64,000 nt of DNA from assembly GCA_018826895.1 (NCBI GenBank), contig JAHJYA010000004.1, positions 47,442-111,441 on the forward strand, written 5' to 3'. This DNA comes from Gammaproteobacteria bacterium. Lineage in GTDB: Bacteria > Pseudomonadota > Gammaproteobacteria > Pseudomonadales > Pseudomonadaceae. The notes under the pieces are model-generated. The model had not been told where the DNA came from, made no database searches, and worked only from the letters and a program-made list of their open reading frames with translations. Positions within the stretch are counted from its first letter, which is position 1. Each line of letters begins with the position of its first letter. The position numbers and the translations under genes are program-made. Of this stretch, positions 1 through 11,240 are shown in pieces.

Positions 1-665
1 ATGCCTTCCAGACGCCCATCGACGGCATGCAGATGATCGAGCAACTGACCAATCGCCCGCGCCACCGGGTCCGGCATGTCCTGGCCAACGCCGTAAGCGT
101 CGAACCCCAGTTTGCTGGCCATGGCCTGACGCCGCTCGGCCTGCTCGTCATTCAGCGGCACGATAATGCGCGCCGGGATACCGACCGCCGTGGCGCCCGC
201 CGGCACAGCCTTGGTCACCACGGCATTGGAGCCAATCTTCGCACCAGCACCCACCGTGAAAGGCCCCAGCACCTTGGCACCAGCGCCGACCACCACCCCA
301 TCTTCCAGCGTCGGGTGGCGCTTACCCGCATCCCAGCTCGTTCCGCCCAGGGTTACCCCTTGATAGAGGGTGACGTCATCGCCGATCTCGGCGGTTTCCC
401 CGATGACGATGCCCATGCCGTGGTCGATGAAAAAGCGTCGACCGATACGCGCGCCCGGATGAATCTCGATACCGGTCATCCAGCGTGCAAAGTTCGACAC
501 CACTCGCGCCAGCCACTTCCACTCGCGCTGCCACAACGCGTGCGCCGCCCGGTGCAGCCAGACGGCATGTAGACCGGGATAGCAGGTCACCACCTCGAGC
601 GTGTTGCGCGCCGCCGGGTCACGATGAAATACACTTCGCACGTCTTCACGCATTTGTTCAAACAT
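1..665 (-). CDS. cysE: Serine O-acetyltransferase CysE (3' end cut by window edge)
   Basis: Transfers acetyl from acetyl-CoA to L-serine, the first step of cysteine synthesis in the cytosol. Translating the minus strand from the ATG at 665 gives [20 protein letters not shown], then a left-handed beta-helix hexapeptide region with [20 protein letters not shown] and [20 protein letters not shown], all hallmarks of short bacterial CysE. About 220 codons are present and the C-terminus lies beyond base 1. The start overlaps the last 8 bp of trmJ, so the two are probably cotranscribed and translationally coupled. In other bacteria iscR often follows, but that region is outside the window. Identification is secure. 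Confidence 0.96.
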   Translation of the reverse strand, partial: MFEQMREDVRSVFHRDPAARNTLEVVTCYPGLHAVWLHRAAHALWQREWKWLARVVSNFARWMTGIEIHPGARIGRRFFIDHGMGIVIGETAEIGDDVTLYQGVTLGGTSWDAGKRHPTLEDGVVVGAGAKVLGPFTVGAGAKIGSNAVVTKAVPAGATAVGIPARIIVPLNDEQAERRQAMASKLGFDAYGVGQDMPDPVARAIGQLLDHLHAVDGRLEG

Positions 666-1437
666 CGCCCTGCCCCCGCTTGTGATGCTTGCCCTGCGCC
701 GCTTTCAAGGTTTCCGTCAGCACGCCACGCAGGATATTCATTTCCAGTCTACTGATGCCTGCACGGCCATACAGGCGCCGTAGCCGACTCATCAGATGAC
801 GTGGCTTGGCCGGGTCGAGAAAGCCGATCTCAACCAGCGTCGCCTCCAGGTGTGCATAGTAGGATTCCAGCTCATCCGCCGTAGCCGGCTGGCTATTGAG
901 CTCGGTCGTACCCTCTACCTTGGCCATCTTGCTCGGCAAACCTTCGGCCGCCAGCCAGGCCATGCGTACTTCATAACAAAGCACCTGGACCGCCGCTGCC
1001 AGATTCAGCGAGCTGAACGTCGGATCGGACGGGATGTGCACATGGTACTGACAGCGCTGTAGCTCTTCATTGGTCAGCCCCGCGTACTCACGGCCGAAGA
1101 CCATCGCGACCTCACCACCGATTGCCGCCTGCTCACAGGCAGCGCTACCGCACTCGCGCGGATCGAGCATCGGCCAGGGAATACGACGATCCCGCGCACT
1201 GGTGCCAACGACCAGGTTGCAGCCCACCAAGGCCTCCTCCAGCGTCGCAACGACCAGCGCAGAATCAAGGATATCGGTGGCGCCAGACGCCCGCGCATTG
1301 GCTTCGTCGCTAGGAAAGTCGATTGGATCGACCAGGACCAGGCGCGACAGCCCCATGTTTTTCATGGCGCGCGCGGCCCCCCCGATATTGCCGGGATGGC
1401 TGGTGTTGACCAGAACCACTCGAATGTTCTGCAGCAA
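658..1437 (-). CDS. trmJ: tRNA (cytidine/uridine-2'-O-)-methyltransferase TrmJ
   Basis: SPOUT-class methyltransferase that 2'-O-methylates nucleotide 32 in the tRNA anticodon loop using SAM. The 259-residue product starts [20 protein letters not shown] and has the SPOUT knot signatures [13 protein letters not shown] (about residues 113-125) and [19 protein letters not shown] (about 133-151). Length is normal for the family. It runs divergently from suhB with about 410 bp between them, and its stop overlaps the cysE start. Confidence 0.95.
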   Translation of the reverse strand: MLQNIRVVLVNTSHPGNIGGAARAMKNMGLSRLVLVDPIDFPSDEANARASGATDILDSALVVATLEEALVGCNLVVGTSARDRRIPWPMLDPRECGSAACEQAAIGGEVAMVFGREYAGLTNEELQRCQYHVHIPSDPTFSSLNLAAAVQVLCYEVRMAWLAAEGLPSKMAKVEGTTELNSQPATADELESYYAHLEATLVEIGFLDPAKPRHLMSRLRRLYGRAGISRLEMNILRGVLTETLKAAQGKHHKRGQGDV

Positions 1438-1531
1438 AACAGGCGCTCACATGTCTGGCGAAGGGGCGTCAAATCTTACAGAAGCACCGGGACCAATGCC
1501 ATGCAACGCGCAGACACCTCTTCATCTGCCG

Positions 1532-1798
1532 AGGGTCTGTTGCCGCTTCGTTCGCAGCCGCGCCGGAGCCAGTTTTAGCGCGAGGCAAGGCACGAGATGC
1601 GAAGTTTAGCGGGCTAAATGAGCCATCGAGAAACGCTGCATCGCGCTAAAACTGGCCCGACCCTACGGGTTGCGCGCCAAATCTCGCCATGCGTTGTTGG
1701 AGGACTTGGCAAGGGAACAACCATTACCTGCGCCCTCCGCCTAGCCTGGCGAGATTTTGCGCGGCAACGCGGCTCGCGACGAAACGGCAACAGACCCT
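1532..1798. repeat. Inverted-repeat-bounded MITE/REP-like element, 267 bp
   Basis: The left end (1532-1562, starting AGGGTCTGTTGCCG) and the right end (1768-1798) are inverted copies matching at 26 of 31 positions. A second inverted pair lies inside: GCCAGTTTTAGCGCGA near 1569-1584 against TCGCGCTAAAACTGGC near 1633-1650. A third pairs GCGCCAAATCTCGCC (near 1675) with GGCGAGATTTTGCGC (near 1749). No convincing ORF is inside. The nested arrangement suggests a non-autonomous mobile element or REP-type repeat cluster in the trmJ-suhB gap. The right terminus is about 50 bp from the suhB start, so it may affect the suhB promoter. Confidence 0.6.
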
Positions 1799-1849
1799 AT
1801 TTTTTCTGCTAACATGGCCGGCTTTCTTTAACGACCCAGGTGAACATCC

Positions 1850-2665
1850 ATGCAGCCCATGCTGAATATCGCGCTGCGCGCAGCCCGTAGCGCCGGTGAA
1901 ATGATCTTCCGCTCGATCGAACGCTTGGACGTCATCTCGGTCGACGAGAAAGATGCCAAAGACTACGTGACCGAAATCGACCGCTCGGCCGAGCAGTTGA
2001 TCATCCAGGCGCTGCGCAAGGCCTACCCGACCCACGGTTTCCTGGGCGAGGAAGGCGGTCTGATCCCCGGCAGCGGCGAAGGCGCCGACTACCTGTGGAT
2101 CATCGACCCACTGGATGGCACCACCAACTTCGTACGCGGTGTACCGCACTTCGCTGTGAGCCTGGCGTGCAAATACCGTGGTCGCCTGGAGCATGCCGTG
2201 GTCATCGACCCAGTGCGCCAGGAAGAATTCACCGCCAGCCGCGGCCGTGGCGCCGCCCTCAATGGTCGCCGCCTGCGCGTCAGCCCGCGCAAGAGCCTGG
2301 AAGGCGCCCTGCTGGGCACCGGCTTCCCGTTCCGCGACAGCCAATTGGACAACCTGGACAACTACCTGAACATGTTCCGCAGCCTGGTTGGTCAGACCGC
2401 CGGCGTGCGCCGCGCCGGCGCTGCGAGCCTGGACCTGGCCTACGTTGCTGCCGGGCGCTTCGATGCGTTCTGGGAGTTCGGCCTGTCGGAGTGGGACATG
2501 GCTGCAGGCGCACTACTGATTCAGGAAGCAGGCGGCCTGGTCAGCGACTTCAGCGGCGGCCACGAATTCCTCGAGAAAGGCCAGATCGTTGCCGGCAACA
2601 CCAAGTGCTTCAAAGCCGTACTCACAGCGATCCAGCCGCACCTGTCGGCTTCGCTGAAGCGCTAA
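1850..2665 (+). CDS. suhB: Inositol-1-monophosphatase family protein SuhB
   Basis: Mg-dependent phosphatase acting on inositol monophosphates; in enterobacteria SuhB also joins the rRNA antitermination complex. The 271-residue product has the metal-binding motifs GEEGG (about 66-70) and WIIDPLDGTTNF (about 83-94), and SEWDMAAGALLIQEAGG (about 213-229). An AGGTGA ribosome site lies about 8 bp before the ATG. It is monocistronic and followed at once by a rho-independent terminator. Confidence 0.95.
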   Translation: MQPMLNIALRAARSAGEMIFRSIERLDVISVDEKDAKDYVTEIDRSAEQLIIQALRKAYPTHGFLGEEGGLIPGSGEGADYLWIIDPLDGTTNFVRGVPHFAVSLACKYRGRLEHAVVIDPVRQEEFTASRGRGAALNGRRLRVSPRKSLEGALLGTGFPFRDSQLDNLDNYLNMFRSLVGQTAGVRRAGAASLDLAYVAAGRFDAFWEFGLSEWDMAAGALLIQEAGGLVSDFSGGHEFLEKGQIVAGNTKCFKAVLTAIQPHLSASLKR

Positions 2666-2676
2666 CCCGCAAGTAG

Positions 2677-2702
2677 AAAACCGGCACTAAGCCGGTTTTT
2701 TT
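2677..2702 (+). terminator. Rho-independent terminator of suhB
   Basis: AAAACCGGC and GCCGGTTTT form a stem around ACTAA, followed by a T run, 11 bp after the suhB stop. Confidence 0.85.
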
Positions 2703-2711
2703 ACGCCCATG

Positions 2712-2739
2712 AAAAAGGCGCCCACTAAGGCGCCTTCTT
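2712..2739 (-). terminator. Rho-independent terminator of the glycine-zipper gene
   Basis: AAGGCGCC and GGCGCCTT flank CACTAA. Read on the minus strand the stem is followed by TTTTTC, 17 bp beyond the stop of the glycine-zipper gene. Confidence 0.75.
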
Positions 2740-2755
2740 CATATCTGTCTAATGC

Positions 2756-3286
2756 TTATTGCGTGGCCAACACCAGCTTGCCGTCTTCGACCGGAATACG
2801 GCTGCCCGGGTCTTTTTCCATACGGACCTGGCCGACCTTGCCGTCAAGCTCGTATTTGACGTTGTAACCCACCAGCTTTTCACTGGTATCAGTCACAGTG
2901 CTGCAGCGAGTTTCGGTGGTGGTGTAGGTATCACCTGCCTGCATGTTGCCCTGCACCTGATTACCGGCATAACCACCGCCGACAGCGCCTGCGACCGTAG
3001 CAATCTTCTTGCCGGTACCGCCGCCTACCTGATTACCGAGCAAGCCACCAACCACTGCACCAATGGCGGTACCCGCAATACGGTGCTGATCCTGCACGGG
3101 CTTCTGGCGCGTTACCGCGACGTCCTTGCACACCTCACGGGGTGTACGGATGGTTTCGTTGATCGGCTCCACCGCAAGCACCTCGGCGTAATCCGGACCA
3201 CCCACCAGGCTGTAAGTGGCAACAGCACCACCGGCGGTTACACCGACAGCACCCAGTACCGCACCCACCAGCAAAGACTTGTTCAT
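2756..3286 (-). CDS. Glycine-zipper 2TM domain envelope protein
   Basis: A 176-residue protein with an N-terminal hydrophobic segment (about residues 4-28, GAVLGAVGVTAGGAVATY) and a glycine-zipper segment (about 70-110: AGTAIGAVVGGLLGNQVGGG and IATVAGAVGGGYAGNQV) typical of the Rickettsia 17-kDa antigen/SlyB-like 2TM family. The C-terminal ~60 residues look like a small soluble beta domain. No lipobox cysteine is seen, so it is more likely inner-membrane-anchored or secreted than a lipoprotein. AGGAG lies 6 bp before the ATG. Precise role unknown; relatives affect outer-membrane integrity. Confidence 0.85.
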   Translation of the reverse strand: MNKSLLVGAVLGAVGVTAGGAVATYSLVGGPDYAEVLAVEPINETIRTPREVCKDVAVTRQKPVQDQHRIAGTAIGAVVGGLLGNQVGGGTGKKIATVAGAVGGGYAGNQVQGNMQAGDTYTTTETRCSTVTDTSEKLVGYNVKYELDGKVGQVRMEKDPGSRIPVEDGKLVLATQ

Positions 3287-3404
3287 AGCTAACTCCTGAC
3301 TCTCTTTTATCGGCTTTTCGCCTTATACCCAGCCTTGGACAGGGTTAAGGCGCTGCAAGTTCAGCCAGACGTGAATTTGCCTGAACCTGCAGAGCCAAAA
3401 GCAC

Positions 3405-4310
3405 TCAGGGCCGCTCGTCGACTTCTTCTGTCGCCACCGGCGGAATCAGGTCATCGACACTCAGGTTCAGCCAGATCAGCACCACGTTGGCGATATACAC
3501 CGACGAGTAGGTACCAGCGAACACACCAATGAACAACGCAAAGGAGAAACCGAACAGGTTATCGCCGGCAAACATCAGCAGCGCACCAATCGCCAACAGC
3601 GTGGAGATAGAGGTGGCCAGGGTGCGCAGCAGGGTCTGGGTGGTCGAGATGTTGATGTTCTCGATCAGCGTCGCCTTGCGCAGCACGCGGAAGTTCTCAC
3701 GTACGCGGTCGAAGACCACGATGGTGTCGTTCAGCGAGTAGCCGATGATCGCCAGCAGCGCAGCCAGCACTGTCAGGTCGAAGGTGATCTGGAACAACGC
3801 CAGTACACCCAGCGTGACGATGACGTCATGCACCAGCGAGACGATGGCACCCAGCGCGAACTTCCACTGAAAGCGGAAGGCCAGGTACAGCATGATGCCG
3901 CCCAGAGCCAGCAGCATGCCGAGGCCGCCCTGGTCACGCAGCTCTTCACCGACTTGCGGGCCGACGAACTCGACTTTCTTCACCTGCAGCTGATCACCAC
4001 CCTGCTGCAACACGGCCGCGACCTTGTTGCCCAGCTCAGGATCATCGCCCTGCATGCGCACCACCACATCGGTAGTCGCACCGAAGCTCTGCACGATGGC
4101 ATCGCCAAAGCCACCTTCGGCCAGTTGTGCGCGCACTTTGCCCAGGTCTGCAGGCTGCTCATAGCCCAGCTCGATCTGCGTACCGCCAGTAAAGTCGAGG
4201 CCGAAATTCAGGCCCTTGAACGCGACGGCAGCAATGGCCACCAGCGTCAGGACCACGGTCATGGCGAACGCAAGATTGCGCACGCCCATGAAATTGATCG
4301 TACGGTTCAT
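3405..4310 (-). CDS. secF: Protein translocase subunit SecF
   Basis: Inner-membrane subunit of SecDF-YajC, which uses the proton gradient to pull preproteins across the membrane after SecA-driven insertion. The 301-residue protein has one N-terminal membrane segment (about 13-33), the FGLDFTGGTQIELGY motif (about 36-50), a periplasmic domain and five C-terminal membrane segments including GYSLNDTIVVFDRVREN. It lies 9 bp after secD in the queA-tgt-yajC-secD-secF operon. Confidence 0.97.
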   Translation of the reverse strand: MNRTINFMGVRNLAFAMTVVLTLVAIAAVAFKGLNFGLDFTGGTQIELGYEQPADLGKVRAQLAEGGFGDAIVQSFGATTDVVVRMQGDDPELGNKVAAVLQQGGDQLQVKKVEFVGPQVGEELRDQGGLGMLLALGGIMLYLAFRFQWKFALGAIVSLVHDVIVTLGVLALFQITFDLTVLAALLAIIGYSLNDTIVVFDRVRENFRVLRKATLIENINISTTQTLLRTLATSISTLLAIGALLMFAGDNLFGFSFALFIGVFAGTYSSVYIANVVLIWLNLSVDDLIPPVATEEVDERP

Positions 4311-4319
4311 GTCAGCCCC

Positions 4320-6188
4320 TTAAATCCACAACTTCTTGAAGTCACGGCCGCCGTAGATCAGGTTGACCATGGCACGCGTCACCAGAATCGCGGTGAACAT
4401 TGATGTCAGGATGCCCAGCGACAGTGTCACAGCAAAGCCCTTGACCGGCCCGGTGCCCATGGCGAACAGAATGCCGCCGACCAGCAGTGTGGTCAGGTTG
4501 GCGTCGATAATCGCCGAGAACGCCCGGTCAAAGCCCTCATGGATCGCGCGCTGCACCGACAACCCATTGGCAATTTCCTCACGAATCCGCGAGAAGATCA
4601 GCACGTTGGCGTCCACCGCCATACCCATGGTCAGCACGATACCGGCGATACCCGGTAGGGTCAGGGTCGCACTCAGCAGCGACATCAACGCCAGCAGCAT
4701 GACCATGTTCAGCGCCAGAGCCACCGTTGCCAGCACACCGAAGAAACGGTAGATGGCAATGATGAACAGCGACACGAACAGCATGCCCCACAACGAAGCA
4801 CTGACACCCTTGGTGATGTTGTCAGCGCCCAGGCTCGGGCCGATGGTACGTTCTTCGGCGAAGTACATCGGCGCAGCCAGGCCACCAGCACGCAGCAGCA
4901 GAGCCAGTTCACTCGACTCGCCCGGACCATTCAGGCCGGTAATACGGAACTGGCTGCCGAGCGGCGACTGGATGGTTGCCAGGCTGATGATGCGCTTCTC
5001 TTCGGTGAACACCGGCACCGCTACTTCCTGCTCGACGCCATCGACCAGCTCACGCGTGTAACGCGTGCTTGGCTTCTGCTCGATGAAGATCACCGCCATG
5101 CTGCGCCCGACGTTATTGCGGGTGGCGCGGTTCATCAGGTCGCCGCCATGGCCATCGAGACGAATATTGACCTGCGGCCGGCCATTCTCATCGAAACTGG
5201 CCTGGGCATCGGTCACCTGGTCACCAGTGATGATCAGCTCACGCTCAAGCTGCGCCGGCGGGCGACCCTCTTCACGAAACTCGAAAGCCTCGGTCGAGGC
5301 ACGCGAAGCATCCGGGCCTGCGGCCAGACGGAACTCCAGGTTGGCGGTCTTGCCGAGAATACGCTTGGCTTCAGCGGTATCCTGTACACCCGGCAGCTCG
5401 ACGACGATACGGTTGGCGCCCTGGCGCTGGACCAGCGGCTCGGCCACGCCCAGCTCGTTGACCCGGTTGCGTACTGTGGTGAGGTTCTGGCGGATCGAGT
5501 ATTCGCGAATCTCTGCCAGCTTGGCCTGGGTCAGAGCCAGACGCAGAACCTGCTGACCACCGCGCTCGGCAGCGGTCATTTCGAAATCGGTGAAGTCTTT
5601 GCGGATCAGGCTCTGCGCCTTCTCCAGACTATCGGCGTCGACAAAGCCGAGCTGAATCGCGCCATTGAGTTCAGGCAGGCTGCGGTAGCGCACACGCTCC
5701 TTGCGCAGCAGGCTCTTGACCTCGCCTTCGTAAACCTTACGACGAGCTTCGAGGGCTTTCTCCATGTCGACTTCCAGCAGGAAGTGCACACCACCGGAGA
5801 GATCCAGACCCAGCTTCATCGGGCTGGCACCAATGCTGCGCAACCAGTCAGGCGTGGTCTGCGCCAGGTTCAGCGCGACAACGTAATCGTCGCCCAACGC
5901 TTTGCGCACCACATCCTTGGCCGGCAACTGGTCTTCGGCATTGGTCAGGCGCAACAGGCCACCGCGGCCCGCTTCAGCCACTTCCTGACCTTTGACCTCG
6001 ATACCGGCTTCGCTCAGCGCACGGCTCGCGCGCGCCAGATCGGCCTGTTCGATCAGCTTGGCGCTGCTGGTGCCGCTGATCTGGATTGCCGGATCATCCG
6101 GATAGAGGTTAGGCGCTGAATAAATGAAGCCGATCGCCAGCACAGCCAGGATCAGCAGGTATTTCCAGAGTGGGAATCTATTGAGCAT
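4320..6188 (-). CDS. secD: Protein translocase subunit SecD
   Basis: Large RND-like partner of SecF. The 622-residue protein opens with a membrane anchor (about 8-25), then the P1 periplasmic domain with LGLDLSGGVHFLLEVD (about 126-141), and ends with membrane helices containing GMAVDANVLIFSRIREE, the conserved TM4 region whose acidic residue is linked to proton transport. Length is normal for Pseudomonas SecD. It sits between yajC (62 bp upstream) and secF. Confidence 0.97.
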   Translation of the reverse strand: MLNRFPLWKYLLILAVLAIGFIYSAPNLYPDDPAIQISGTSSAKLIEQADLARASRALSEAGIEVKGQEVAEAGRGGLLRLTNAEDQLPAKDVVRKALGDDYVVALNLAQTTPDWLRSIGASPMKLGLDLSGGVHFLLEVDMEKALEARRKVYEGEVKSLLRKERVRYRSLPELNGAIQLGFVDADSLEKAQSLIRKDFTDFEMTAAERGGQQVLRLALTQAKLAEIREYSIRQNLTTVRNRVNELGVAEPLVQRQGANRIVVELPGVQDTAEAKRILGKTANLEFRLAAGPDASRASTEAFEFREEGRPPAQLERELIITGDQVTDAQASFDENGRPQVNIRLDGHGGDLMNRATRNNVGRSMAVIFIEQKPSTRYTRELVDGVEQEVAVPVFTEEKRIISLATIQSPLGSQFRITGLNGPGESSELALLLRAGGLAAPMYFAEERTIGPSLGADNITKGVSASLWGMLFVSLFIIAIYRFFGVLATVALALNMVMLLALMSLLSATLTLPGIAGIVLTMGMAVDANVLIFSRIREEIANGLSVQRAIHEGFDRAFSAIIDANLTTLLVGGILFAMGTGPVKGFAVTLSLGILTSMFTAILVTRAMVNLIYGGRDFKKLWI

Positions 6189-6250
6189 GACGCCGCCCGT
6201 TATGACGCGGGGCGCCTGAAGCGCCCCGTCGAATGGTGAAAGTGTGCAGC

Positions 6251-6583
6251 TTAGATAGCTTTCAGCGTGCCTTTGGGCAGGGTCGCCGCGATGGCTACTT
6301 TCTGGATCTTCAGCTCGACGGTCTCGGACACTTCGATCACAACAAAGTCATCAGTAACCTTGTTGACCTTGCCGGCGATACCGCCGCTGGTCACCACTTC
6401 GTCACCCTTTTGCAGGTTGCCGAGCAGGTTCTTGTGCTCTTTGGCGCGCTTGGCCTGGGGACGCCAGATCATCAGGTAGAAGATGACCAGGAAGCCGAGC
6501 AGGAAAACCCACTCAAAACCGGAACCAGCCGGGCCGGCCGGAACAGCGCCATCAGCGTATGCAGCAGGGATCAAAAAGTTCAT
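6251..6583 (-). CDS. yajC: Preprotein translocase subunit YajC
   Basis: Small accessory subunit of SecDF. The 110-residue protein has one membrane segment (about residues 24-43, FEWVFLLGFLVIFYLMIW), then the family motif RPQAKRAKEHKNLL and a small beta-rich cytosolic domain with GDEVVTSGGIAGKVNKV. It is in its usual place between tgt and secD. Confidence 0.95.
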   Translation of the reverse strand: MNFLIPAAYADGAVPAGPAGSGFEWVFLLGFLVIFYLMIWRPQAKRAKEHKNLLGNLQKGDEVVTSGGIAGKVNKVTDDFVVIEVSETVELKIQKVAIAATLPKGTLKAI

Positions 6584-6625
6584 GTAGCACTCCTGTAAAA
6601 AGGGGGATCAGAAAAAGGTCTGTCA

Positions 6626-8805
<2,180 letters not shown>

Positions 8806-8879
8806 GATGGCTATAAGGGGTCATTCAGCAAGGGTGCAAGAGCTTACCGGAAATGCTGCACGCTGACCACGCAAGTGGA

Positions 8880-8908
8880 TTGACCAACCTCAATACCATC
8901 CCTATACT
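8880..8908 (+). promoter_or_regulatory. Sigma-70 promoter of tRNA-Leu
   Basis: TTGACC (8880-8885) and TATACT (8903-8908) are separated by exactly 17 bp, 13 bp before the tRNA 5' end. This is the cleanest sigma-70 promoter in the window. Confidence 0.8.
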
Positions 8909-8921
8909 GCGCCGCCATTGT

Positions 8922-9006
8922 GCCCCGGTGGCGGAACCGGTAGACGCGGCGGATTCAAAATCCGTTTTCGAAAGAAGTGGGAGTTCGAGTCTCCCCCGGG
9001 GCACCA
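8922..9006 (+). tRNA. tRNA-Leu (anticodon CAA)
   Basis: An 85-nt class II tRNA with acceptor arms GCCCCGG and CCGGGGC, encoded A-CCA end, a long variable arm (TTTTCGAAAGAAG region) and T-loop GTTCGAGTC. The anticodon stem GCGGA/TCCGT closes loop TTCAAAA, giving anticodon CAA, which reads UUG. The prophage is not inserted here, although tRNA genes are common phage targets. Confidence 0.95.
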
Positions 9007-9315
9007 TTCTCATCAGCCAGGCTGGCATCCACGCCAGCGGCTAGCAGACAACCCTCGAGTTGTCGCAAACCTCTCCGAAACAACCCATATCAGCCATGCT
9101 ACAGCGCGGCCTGGCAGGGGTTGGCATTTGCCTTTGAGTTGGCGTAGAGTTCGGCCAACTGTGTTTGCATGGGTCGCCGTGAATCGTGACCTGGTGCAGT
9201 AGATCTTCAGATCCGCTACATCCCGCTCGACTTCTATTACTCCTTGCAACCAGTTTCAGCCCTCCGTTATTCGGATGGAGGCTGTCATTAACTCAAGTTC
9301 CAAGGAAATTCAGAC
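9007..9315 (+). promoter_or_regulatory. Intergenic leader of the cold-shock gene
   Basis: No credible ORF is seen in this 309-bp stretch. A stable hairpin at 9257-9284 (arms CAGCCCTCCG and CGGATGGAGGCTG around TTATT) lies 31 bp before the csp start codon and may belong to a structured cold-shock 5' UTR. I could not assign the promoter with confidence. Confidence 0.35.
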
Positions 9316-9528
9316 ATGTCGAATCGTCAGAGCGGTACCGTCAAGTGGTTTAACGACGAAAAAGGTTTTGGTTTTATCACGCCTGAAAGCGGTCCGGATC
9401 TGTTCGTGCACTTCCGCGCGATCCAAGGCAACGGCTTCAAGAGCCTGAAAGAAGGCCAGAAAGTCAGCTTTATCGCGGTGCAAGGGCAAAAAGGCATGCA
9501 GGCTGACGAAGTGCAAATCCAGGAGTAA
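9316..9528 (+). CDS. CspA-family cold-shock protein
   Basis: A 70-residue single OB-fold RNA/DNA-binding protein. RNP1 (KGFGFITP, about 17-24) and RNP2 (DLFVHF, about 29-34) are both present. RNP2 is followed by RAIQGNG in place of the common SAI. Acts as a nucleic-acid chaperone in the cytosol. AAGGAA lies 10 bp before the ATG. Monocistronic with its own terminator. Several csp paralogues are usual in Pseudomonas, so no specific symbol is given. Confidence 0.95.
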   Translation: MSNRQSGTVKWFNDEKGFGFITPESGPDLFVHFRAIQGNGFKSLKEGQKVSFIAVQGQKGMQADEVQIQE

Positions 9529-9541
9529 TCCTGCCGCACTG

Positions 9542-9574
9542 AAAACCCCTGATGGTGACATCAGGGGTTTTTTT
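9542..9574 (+). terminator. Rho-independent terminator of csp
   Basis: AAACCCCTGATG and CATCAGGGGTTT pair around GTGA and are followed by a T tract. Strong hairpin just after the csp stop. Confidence 0.9.
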
Positions 9575-9629
9575 ATGCCCCGACCCGGCTACCCTGTGAG
9601 CCCGCCGCAACTGCCATACGAGCCTGACC

Positions 9630-10127
9630 ATGTCCAACCACTTGCTGAGCCCGCAGGGCAACTACCCCGCCGCCGGCCTGATCCGCCGCCTTGCTGCCCT
9701 GTTCTATGACTTTTTACTCTGCGTGGCCCTGGTCATGGTCGTCACCCTGATCTACCAACAGGGCGTGCTGCGCCTGATTTATGGTGGCGAGACGCTAATG
9801 GCCATGTCCCAGGCCGGCCAACTGGACCGTGACCCGATCCTGGCCAGCCTTGTATTACTGAGCCTGTTCGCCTTCTTCGCCAAGTTCTGGACCCACAATG
9901 GCCAGACCCTTGGTATGCAGGCCTGGGGCCTGCGCGTGCAGAACGCCGACGGTCGCGCGCTCGATCTCTGGCAGGCGCTGCTGCGCTTCGTCGTGGCGAT
10001 CGGCTCCTGGCTGTTCGTGGGCCTCGGCTTTCTCTGGATTCTCTGGGACAAGCAGAAGCGCAGCTGGCACGACATATACTCCGACAGCTGCATCGTGCAA
10101 CTGCCAAAGAACGCACACAAGAAATAA
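9630..10127 (+). CDS. RDD family integral membrane protein
   Basis: 165 residues, three hydrophobic segments (about 27-49, 75-92 and 118-138), and the family's signature Arg-Asp-Asp region appearing as RRLAALFYDFLL near residues 19-30. The C-terminal block WDKQKRSWHDIYSDS is typical of RDD proteins. Function unknown; some members are linked to ion exchange. Convergent with lptG, separated by a bidirectional terminator. Confidence 0.88.
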   Translation: MSNHLLSPQGNYPAAGLIRRLAALFYDFLLCVALVMVVTLIYQQGVLRLIYGGETLMAMSQAGQLDRDPILASLVLLSLFAFFAKFWTHNGQTLGMQAWGLRVQNADGRALDLWQALLRFVVAIGSWLFVGLGFLWILWDKQKRSWHDIYSDSCIVQLPKNAHKK

Positions 10128-10134
10128 CAGGCAT

Positions 10135-10161
10135 GAAAAAGCCGGCAAAAGCCGGCTTTTC
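10135..10161. terminator. Bidirectional terminator between the RDD gene and lptG
   Basis: AAAAGCCGGC-AAAA-GCCGGCTTTT is a near-perfect palindrome with A and T tracts on both sides, between two convergent genes. Confidence 0.85.
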
Positions 10162-10178
10162 AGTACCGCCACTGCGCC

Positions 10179-11240
10179 CTATCCGGCTCGACGCAACAGC
10201 CAGGCACCGGCCAGCGCGCAAAGCGCAGCCGGCAGCAGCACGGCGACCAGAGGCGAGAAGCCGAACACCAGGCTCGACGGCCCCAGCAGATCCTGAGCGA
10301 TACGGAACACGAAGCCCACCAGCACCCCGGTAAACACGCGCTGGCCCAGGGTGACCGAACGCAGCGGGCCGAAGATGAAGGAAATCGCCATCACCACCAG
10401 GGCTGCGGTCACCACCGGCTGCAGGATCTTGGTCCAGAATGCCAGCCAGTACTGCCCGTTGTTCAACCCCTGCTCGCTCAGGTACTGGATGTAACGCCAC
10501 AGCCCGGTAATCGACAGCGCCTCAGGCTCCAGCACCACGGTGCCGAGCAACTGCGGCTCGAGTTCGATATCCCAGCGCTCGGTCGGCAACTTGACCACCT
10601 CACTGCTGCGCTCGCCAAAACGCGTGGTGGCGACATCTTCGAGCTGCCAATGATCACCCTGAAACTGCGCGCGCCGGGCGAAGCTGGCCGACTGCATGCG
10701 GCGCTCCTCGTCGAACTGATAGCGCGTCACCCCAAACAGCACGCCATCCGGCTGCACGGCGTTGATGTGCACGAACTCCTGCCCCTGACGGTGCCACAGA
10801 CCACGCTTGGCACTTTGCGCTTCGCCGCTACCCTGAGCCATGGAGCGATTCGCCTGGGCGACGTTCTCGCTCCAGGGCGCCAGGTACTCACCAATCAGCA
10901 CCCCGACCAGCATCAGGACCAACATCGGCCTCATCACCGCCCAGACGATACGCGAGATGGACACCCCCGCCGCGCGCATGATGGTCAGCTCACTATTGCT
11001 CGCCAGAGTGCCGAGGCCGATCAGGCAGCCAATCAGCGCAGCCATGGGCAGCATTTCATAGACCCGGCGCGGCAGCGTCAGCAGCACATACCAGGCGGCG
11101 TCGAGCAGCCCATAGCTGCCCTCCACATCCCCCAACTCATCAATGAATGCAAACAACAGGGCCAGGCCGACAATCACGCCGAGCACACCGAGAATGGCGA
11201 AGAACACCTGCGTACCGATATAACGATCCAACTTAACCAC
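10179..11240 (-). CDS. lptG: LPS export ABC transporter permease LptG
   Basis: Inner-membrane half of the LptB2FG transporter that extracts LPS and passes it to the LptA bridge. Chosen start is the GTG at 11240, giving MVKLDRYIGTQVFFAILGVL as in other pseudomonads. It has AGGAGAT 5 bp upstream and overlaps the lptF stop by 8 bp. An upstream in-frame ATG at 11261 adds seven unconserved residues. The product (353 aa) has membrane segments near the N-terminus (about 10-30, 55-75, 95-115) and C-terminus around a periplasmic beta-jellyroll. Confidence 0.95.
   Translation of the reverse strand: MVKLDRYIGTQVFFAILGVLGVIVGLALLFAFIDELGDVEGSYGLLDAAWYVLLTLPRRVYEMLPMAALIGCLIGLGTLASNSELTIMRAAGVSISRIVWAVMRPMLVLMLVGVLIGEYLAPWSENVAQANRSMAQGSGEAQSAKRGLWHRQGQEFVHINAVQPDGVLFGVTRYQFDEERRMQSASFARRAQFQGDHWQLEDVATTRFGERSSEVVKLPTERWDIELEPQLLGTVVLEPEALSITGLWRYIQYLSEQGLNNGQYWLAFWTKILQPVVTAALVVMAISFIFGPLRSVTLGQRVFTGVLVGFVFRIAQDLLGPSSLVFGFSPLVAVLLPAALCALAGAWLLRRAG

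Noticed and set aside
8922..9006. tRNA-Leu as the phage attachment site
   Set aside because: The tRNA is intact and about 3.5 kb from the prophage end, and no partial copy was seen at the right end.
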